Below, one piece after another: positions 36,447-40,454 of a stretch of DNA of 40,454 bases. Origin of the DNA: an uncultured Woeseiaceae bacterium. GTDB taxonomy: Bacteria; Pseudomonadota; Gammaproteobacteria; Steroidobacterales; Woeseiaceae. The stretch covers positions 1 through 40,454 of the forward strand of contig CALDZH010000122.1 of assembly GCA_937944275.1 (NCBI GenBank), given 5' to 3'. Each line of letters starts with the position of its first letter. The stretch's first letter is position 1. The notes under the pieces were generated by a model. It did not search any database. It saw nothing but the letters and a program-made list of their open reading frames with translations, and was not told where the DNA came from. A program made the position numbers and the translations under genes.

Positions 36447-37822
36447 AGGTGACGTTTCTCCGTCCGAACATCGGCAGGTTGGAAAACGGCCCGTATATCG
36501 ACGAAGGCCGAATGGAACCGTTGACGCTTGGTGTTCTCGCTGCCTATACGCCGCGTGACGTCGAATGTGTGCTCTACGACGATCGCATGGAACACATCCC
36601 GTTCGACGAGCCTACCGACCTGGCGGCGATTTCGGTGGAGATTTACAACGCTCGCCGCGCGTATGAGATTGCAGCCGAATACCGTAAACGTGGCGTACCC
36701 GTTGTCATGGGCGGGTTTCAGCCAACTCTCGTACCGGACGAATGCCTGCAGCACGCCGATACCATCGTTACAGGGGATGCAGAAATTGTCTGGCCGCAAG
36801 TCGTCAACGATGCGCGCAACGGTAACCTGAAACGCAGGTACGCAGGGTCAACAGATTATCCGCAGCCTCGCGGCGTTCTGACCAGGCGGGATCTGTTTGC
36901 AGGCAAGGGGTACCTGCCAATCAGCCTCATCCAGTACGGTCGCGGATGCCGCTTTGCCTGCGATTTCTGCGTCATCTCGACGTATTTCAATCGCAAACAA
37001 TGCGTGCGGCCAATTCAGGACGTTGTTGCCGAGATCGAGGACCAGGACAGGAAGTTTGTTTTCTTTGTGGACGACAACCTGGTGTCGAGCCACGAGTCGG
37101 CAAAAGAGCTGCTTCGTGCGCTGATCCCGCTGAAGGTCCGCTGGGTTTCACAGGGCTCCATCGACATGACGGAGGACCCCGAACTGATGGAACTCATCGA
37201 GGCCAGCGGCTGCCAGGGGTTTGTCATCGGCTTCGAGTCCGTGCTGCCGAGTAGTGTTCGTGGTATGCGCAAGGCCTGCAACCTGAGCAAGAAGTTCGAC
37301 GGGTGGGATCGGTACGCGCGGCAGGTGGAAGTACTGCGTGAACACCATTTACAGACGTGGGCCGCATTTACGCTCGGGCATGACACCGACACAGTCGAGT
37401 CAGTTGCGGAGACGCTGCAATTCGCTGAGGAGCACAAGTTCTGCTTCGCGGCATTCAATATTCTCATGCCGTATCCGAGTACGCCCCTGTACGCACAACT
37501 TGAGTCTGAAGGGCGGTTACTGTGGGGCGGCAAGTGGTGGCTGCACCCAGAGTATCGCTTCAATCATGCGGCGTTCATACCGAAGAACATGACGCCTGAA
37601 GAGTTGACCGAAGCGGTCTTTAAGTGCCGCGTGCGCTGGAATTCAGTGCCGTCTATATTGACGCGTGTTTGGGATTTTCAAACGCACATGAGTTCTCCGT
37701 ACAGGCTGGGCACGTATTTCGTCTACAACAAGTTATTTGCCAGTGAGGCCATGACGAAGCACGGCATGTATTTTGGCAAGCACGAGGACAGCATCACGAT
37801 GGTTGATCATGGCGCGCGTTGA
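36443..37822 (+). CDS. B12-binding-type radical SAM protein (rSAM-4)
   Basis: VVMGGFQPTLVPDEC; CRFACDFC; FFVDDNL. ATGA overlap with rSAM-3. Confidence 0.93.
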   Translation: MKVTFLRPNIGRLENGPYIDEGRMEPLTLGVLAAYTPRDVECVLYDDRMEHIPFDEPTDLAAISVEIYNARRAYEIAAEYRKRGVPVVMGGFQPTLVPDECLQHADTIVTGDAEIVWPQVVNDARNGNLKRRYAGSTDYPQPRGVLTRRDLFAGKGYLPISLIQYGRGCRFACDFCVISTYFNRKQCVRPIQDVVAEIEDQDRKFVFFVDDNLVSSHESAKELLRALIPLKVRWVSQGSIDMTEDPELMELIEASGCQGFVIGFESVLPSSVRGMRKACNLSKKFDGWDRYARQVEVLREHHLQTWAAFTLGHDTDTVESVAETLQFAEEHKFCFAAFNILMPYPSTPLYAQLESEGRLLWGGKWWLHPEYRFNHAAFIPKNMTPEELTEAVFKCRVRWNSVPSILTRVWDFQTHMSSPYRLGTYFVYNKLFASEAMTKHGMYFGKHEDSITMVDHGAR

Positions 37823-38543
37823 AAACTCGCATACAAAGGCGTTGCAGTATTTCTACAACGTCTACCAGTTCATAGCACCACTGGCGTTCTTTCCGATTGC
37901 CTACTGGCTCTGGTGGCGCCGCTTCGGGCGCAATCATGAGCTTGCGTTGCTCGTTATGTTCGTACCGGTTGTGTCGTATTACCTGTTCGTTGGGATCGGC
38001 ATGTTCAAGTACAGACTATGGCGGTTTAACACATCGCCTACGATAGCCGGCATGCGGCCTCACCACGGTTTTGTATTTTCGACAGCGGCAGCCCTGTTTT
38101 TCTATATCTGCCTGCGCATGGTGCCCGTCGATCATGTCGGCATAGGCAGCGTTGCGACGTCTGCTTTTCTGGGCGCATCCGTTTTCGGTTTCTGGAACTG
38201 GTGGTACGAGACGTATGCGATCAAGTCAGGCTTCATATCAATCTATACGAAGAAGGTCGCGGACGGTGCAACGGCCGAGGAAGCGGTTACCGACTACGCA
38301 CCGTTTTTTTTTGGTGGCATGGGCGCGTGTTATGGCGCATTCGTCAAAACGGCCGAGAACCTGTTGCTGACCGAGCATGAACCGACGCTCTATTGGGCCG
38401 TAGCGGTCGGGGGCGGCTTGTCCATGATCGTCGTACCTGTTGCCCTTTACCTGGTGGCGCATCGATACAGGCACGGCGAGTCGGGCTTAAAGTCTTACGT
38501 CGATGTCATAGAAAAGAGCAAGTCCCGACCCGGCGATGGCTAG
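37809..38543 (+). CDS. Polytopic membrane protein of unknown function
   Basis: ATG 37809 overlaps the rSAM-4 stop. Several TM helices (FIAPLAFFPIAYWLWW, LVMFVPVVSYYLFVGIGMF, VFSTAAALFFYICLRM, LSMIVVPVALYLVAH). Confidence 0.8.
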   Translation: MARVENSHTKALQYFYNVYQFIAPLAFFPIAYWLWWRRFGRNHELALLVMFVPVVSYYLFVGIGMFKYRLWRFNTSPTIAGMRPHHGFVFSTAAALFFYICLRMVPVDHVGIGSVATSAFLGASVFGFWNWWYETYAIKSGFISIYTKKVADGATAEEAVTDYAPFFFGGMGACYGAFVKTAENLLLTEHEPTLYWAVAVGGGLSMIVVPVALYLVAHRYRHGESGLKSYVDVIEKSKSRPGDG

Positions 38544-38781
38544 TCGTGATAACTCAGGTTTGACCGGGCAGGCGTTGTCCGAGGAATTCTTAACCAGGCG
38601 GTGCGAAATTCTGGGGCCGTACCAGTACGCTGCCTGTGAAATTCGCCGTCTTTCAAAAAATACTGCATGAGTACATCTTATCGACGTATCAGAAGATGGG
38701 AGAACCAAATTCACGTGGATTGCGGTCAAGCACGGTAGGCAGTGGGAAGTAATTTCTCAATCATTTTCGAGAGTCGAGTAG
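38536..38781 (+). pseudogene. Small ORF interrupted by an in-frame TGA (38668-38670)
   Basis: MASRDNSGLTGQALSEEFLTRRCEILGPYQYAACEIRRLSKNTA*VHLIDVSEDGRTKFTWIAVKHGRQWEVISQSFSRVE*. The start overlaps the preceding stop by 8 bp, and both sides of the TGA read protein-like in one frame. Confidence 0.45.
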
Positions 38782-38804
38782 AATGATCGTCGAGGCTTTT
38801 TTTT
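38760..38804 (+). terminator. Possible weak intrinsic terminator
   Basis: ATCATT...AATGAT arms (38760-38765/38782-38787) with inner TCGA/TCGA, then T8 at 38797-38804. The 9-nt gap between stem and T-run is non-canonical. Confidence 0.25.
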
Positions 38805-38832
38805 AGTAGCGACAAGTCGAGCGGTAAGAACT

Positions 38833-39651
38833 ATGCCAAACACGATTTTCGATTCCGAGAAAGCGGGTGAATATTACGACGATGCGAACGTGTCGACGTT
38901 TTACCAGCAATGCTGGGGCGGCGAAGATATACACATTGGTCTTTACTCTACCGGCAAGGAGACGGTTGCGGATGCGTCTGCAGCCATGACCCGGCATCTA
39001 CTCGAACGCGCTGGAATCGTTGCTGGTCTTAAGGTGCTCGATATAGCTTGCGGATTCGGGGGGACGCTGCGAACGCTTGCACGGTTGGGCTGCCGGGTAA
39101 AGGGTATCGACATCTCAGAGAAGTGCGTCGATCATGCTGGCAAAGGTAACGCAAGAGCAGGACTCACTGATCGTATCGAGGTTAAGGTCGGAGACTTCCA
39201 TAGCATCGATAGTGCGCCTGGTGCGTGGGATGCTGTTATCTGCCAAGAGGCGATTATCCATTCTCCCAATCGTCCAAGGGTGTTTGCCGAAGTTCACAGG
39301 ATTCTGCGTCCGGATGGAGTGTTTGCTTTTTCCGATATCCTCACGGGCCAAGAAGCGGATATCTCAAAGGTGGAGGCGGCCTTTGCCCGATTGGGAGCGA
39401 GCGCAGACGCGACGATTAGTAGTTATCTGAAAATGGCCGAGGAAGCTGGCCTTGAAATCCTGCACGTTGAAGAACGACTGAGCGACATCAAGACCCATTA
39501 CGATAAGTTGGCGGATCACCTTGCGAAGCCAGACAGCGGCCTTGACCCCGAAGCTGTAGCATCGATTTCGAGAAGCATCTCTTACTGGCAAAGTGCTTTG
39601 TCAAACGGTGATATAACTTGGGCTTGCTTTGTTGCGCGTAAGCCGGTCTGA
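38833..39651 (+). CDS. SAM-dependent methyltransferase, sarcosine/dimethylglycine N-methyltransferase-like
   Basis: YYDDANVSTFYQQCWGGEDIHIGLYSTG N-terminal motif and KVLDIACGFGGTLRTLA motif I. Confidence 0.85.
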   Translation: MPNTIFDSEKAGEYYDDANVSTFYQQCWGGEDIHIGLYSTGKETVADASAAMTRHLLERAGIVAGLKVLDIACGFGGTLRTLARLGCRVKGIDISEKCVDHAGKGNARAGLTDRIEVKVGDFHSIDSAPGAWDAVICQEAIIHSPNRPRVFAEVHRILRPDGVFAFSDILTGQEADISKVEAAFARLGASADATISSYLKMAEEAGLEILHVEERLSDIKTHYDKLADHLAKPDSGLDPEAVASISRSISYWQSALSNGDITWACFVARKPV

Positions 39652-39836
39652 GAAAGGTTGTTTCTTCGCATATATCTCAGCGAGGAAGCTCGGCGTGCCC
39701 GCCTGACTTCGACAATCCTCGCTAATGTAGCGAGGGACTGCGTATGCCTGGAAGCTGCTCTTTGTTTAGCCAGGTATCATGACGACTTACGGTTGTCGAC
39801 TGAGGCTTGATAGCCTAATCCGCGTCTTGGCTAGCG

Positions 39837-39859
39837 CGGCATATTCCTTCAATATGCCG
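39837..39859. repeat. Perfect 9-bp inverted repeat with 5-nt loop
   Basis: CGGCATATT-ccttc-AATATGCCG, about 30 nt upstream of the CDS at 39889. Confidence 0.8.
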
Positions 39860-39888
39860 GGTGTCAACACAGATTCAGGAGTGTCCCC

Positions 39889-40454
39889 ATGCGTAAGTTC
39901 GCCGTTCTCGCTTGCCTGCTGCTACCCATCCAGGCAACGCTAGCTCAGGATCAGGGGCGGGAAGTTGCTGGCCCTCGCGCCGTGCTGGAATACAGAGACC
40001 GCCCTCCTGTAGAGAATCGACACCTCGAAGAGCGTATCGACACGCTACTGCCAGCCCTTATGGAGGAGACCAATCTCGATATGTGGCTCGTACTTAATCG
40101 CGAGTATGCAGAGGATCCCATCTACTTCTCTCTGGTGCCGCAGCCGACGTTCGCAGCGCGCCGCACAACGATGCTTGTGTTTCATCGTGCCGACGATGGT
40201 GTCGATCGCTTGACCGTCAACCGCTATCCGCTCGGCGGTCCGTATGAGTCAGCCTGGGAGGGCGGCGATCTCGATTCGCAATGGCAAGCGCTGGGCGAGC
40301 TCATCGTCTCCCGCAACCCGGCACGCATCGGCATCAACGTGTCTCGCGACTGGCCGGTAGCCGATGGGCTCACCCACGCGCTGCATCAACGCTTGCTCGA
40401 GGTGCTGCCTGAAGACTATGCAGATCGCCTGGTGCCGGCGGAAGACCTCGTCGT
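39889..40454 (+). CDS. Partial CDS (3' end outside window): exported M24-family metallopeptidase (Xaa-Pro aminopeptidase/creatinase-like N-terminal domain)
   Basis: MRKFAVLACLLLPIQATLAQ signal peptide, then EERIDTLLPALMEETNLDMWLVLNREYAEDPIYFSLVPQPTFAARRTTMLVF, typical of the M24 N-terminal domain. Frame open to window end and absent from the supplied ORF track. Confidence 0.75.
   Translation, partial: MRKFAVLACLLLPIQATLAQDQGREVAGPRAVLEYRDRPPVENRHLEERIDTLLPALMEETNLDMWLVLNREYAEDPIYFSLVPQPTFAARRTTMLVFHRADDGVDRLTVNRYPLGGPYESAWEGGDLDSQWQALGELIVSRNPARIGINVSRDWPVADGLTHALHQRLLEVLPEDYADRLVPAEDLV

Noticed and set aside
38668-38698. Selenocysteine recoding of the TGA in the small ORF
   Set aside because: A stem does follow the TGA, but it is weak, the context (KNTA-TGA-VHLID) does not resemble known selenoproteins, and no Sec machinery is visible. 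A nonsense mutation or sequence error is more likely. Orthologues with Cys at this position would reopen it.
38487-38729. 80-aa minus-strand ORF between the membrane protein and methyltransferase
   Set aside because: The plus-strand reading in this interval is more protein-like; no domain signal on the minus strand.
1-40454. tRNA/rRNA genes, CRISPR arrays, IS elements or integrases
   Set aside because: No cloverleaf, rRNA-like sequence, regular repeat-spacer array or transposase/integrase motif was recognised by eye; a dedicated scan would be needed to exclude small elements.

Overview
The window is bacterial chromosomal DNA of moderately high GC, densely coding. Taxonomy was not established; the gene content and style look proteobacterial. 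(1) About 1.08-11.5 kb holds one strand-uniform, translationally coupled purine catabolic operon: HIU hydrolase, xanthine dehydrogenase small and large subunits, XdhC, PuuD-type membrane urate oxidase with a C-terminal cytochrome c motif, PuuE allantoinase, OHCU decarboxylase, allantoicase, ureidoglycolate lyase and guanine deaminase. A MOFRL-type glycerate kinase and two divergent paralogous purine-type phosphoribosyltransferases follow. (2) About 15-26 kb is a mixed region: LOG family, AlbA_2/Schlafen-like, APH-like kinase, 7TM-PAS-GGDEF, MacAB-like exporter, peroxiredoxin, stand-alone Lrp/AsnC ligand-binding domain, NTP/NDP-exchanger-like MFS protein, mini cytochrome b561 and nitroreductase. 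(3) About 26.5-39.7 kb is the best candidate for an undescribed system. It has four paralogous B12-binding-type radical SAM proteins in two divergent tandem pairs. The minus arm continues into two GNAT-like proteins and a GH3-family acyl-acid amido synthetase. The plus arm continues into an unknown polytopic membrane protein, a small ORF interrupted by an in-frame TGA, and an SDMT-like methyltransferase. An MMPL/RND transporter converges on GH3. No PKS, NRPS or RiPP precursor gene was recognised. Further observations are a deletion-fused RidA remnant, an inverted repeat in the OsmC/CBS divergent spacer, and hairpins in intergenic regions. All assignments come from reading translated motifs; no database search was run.
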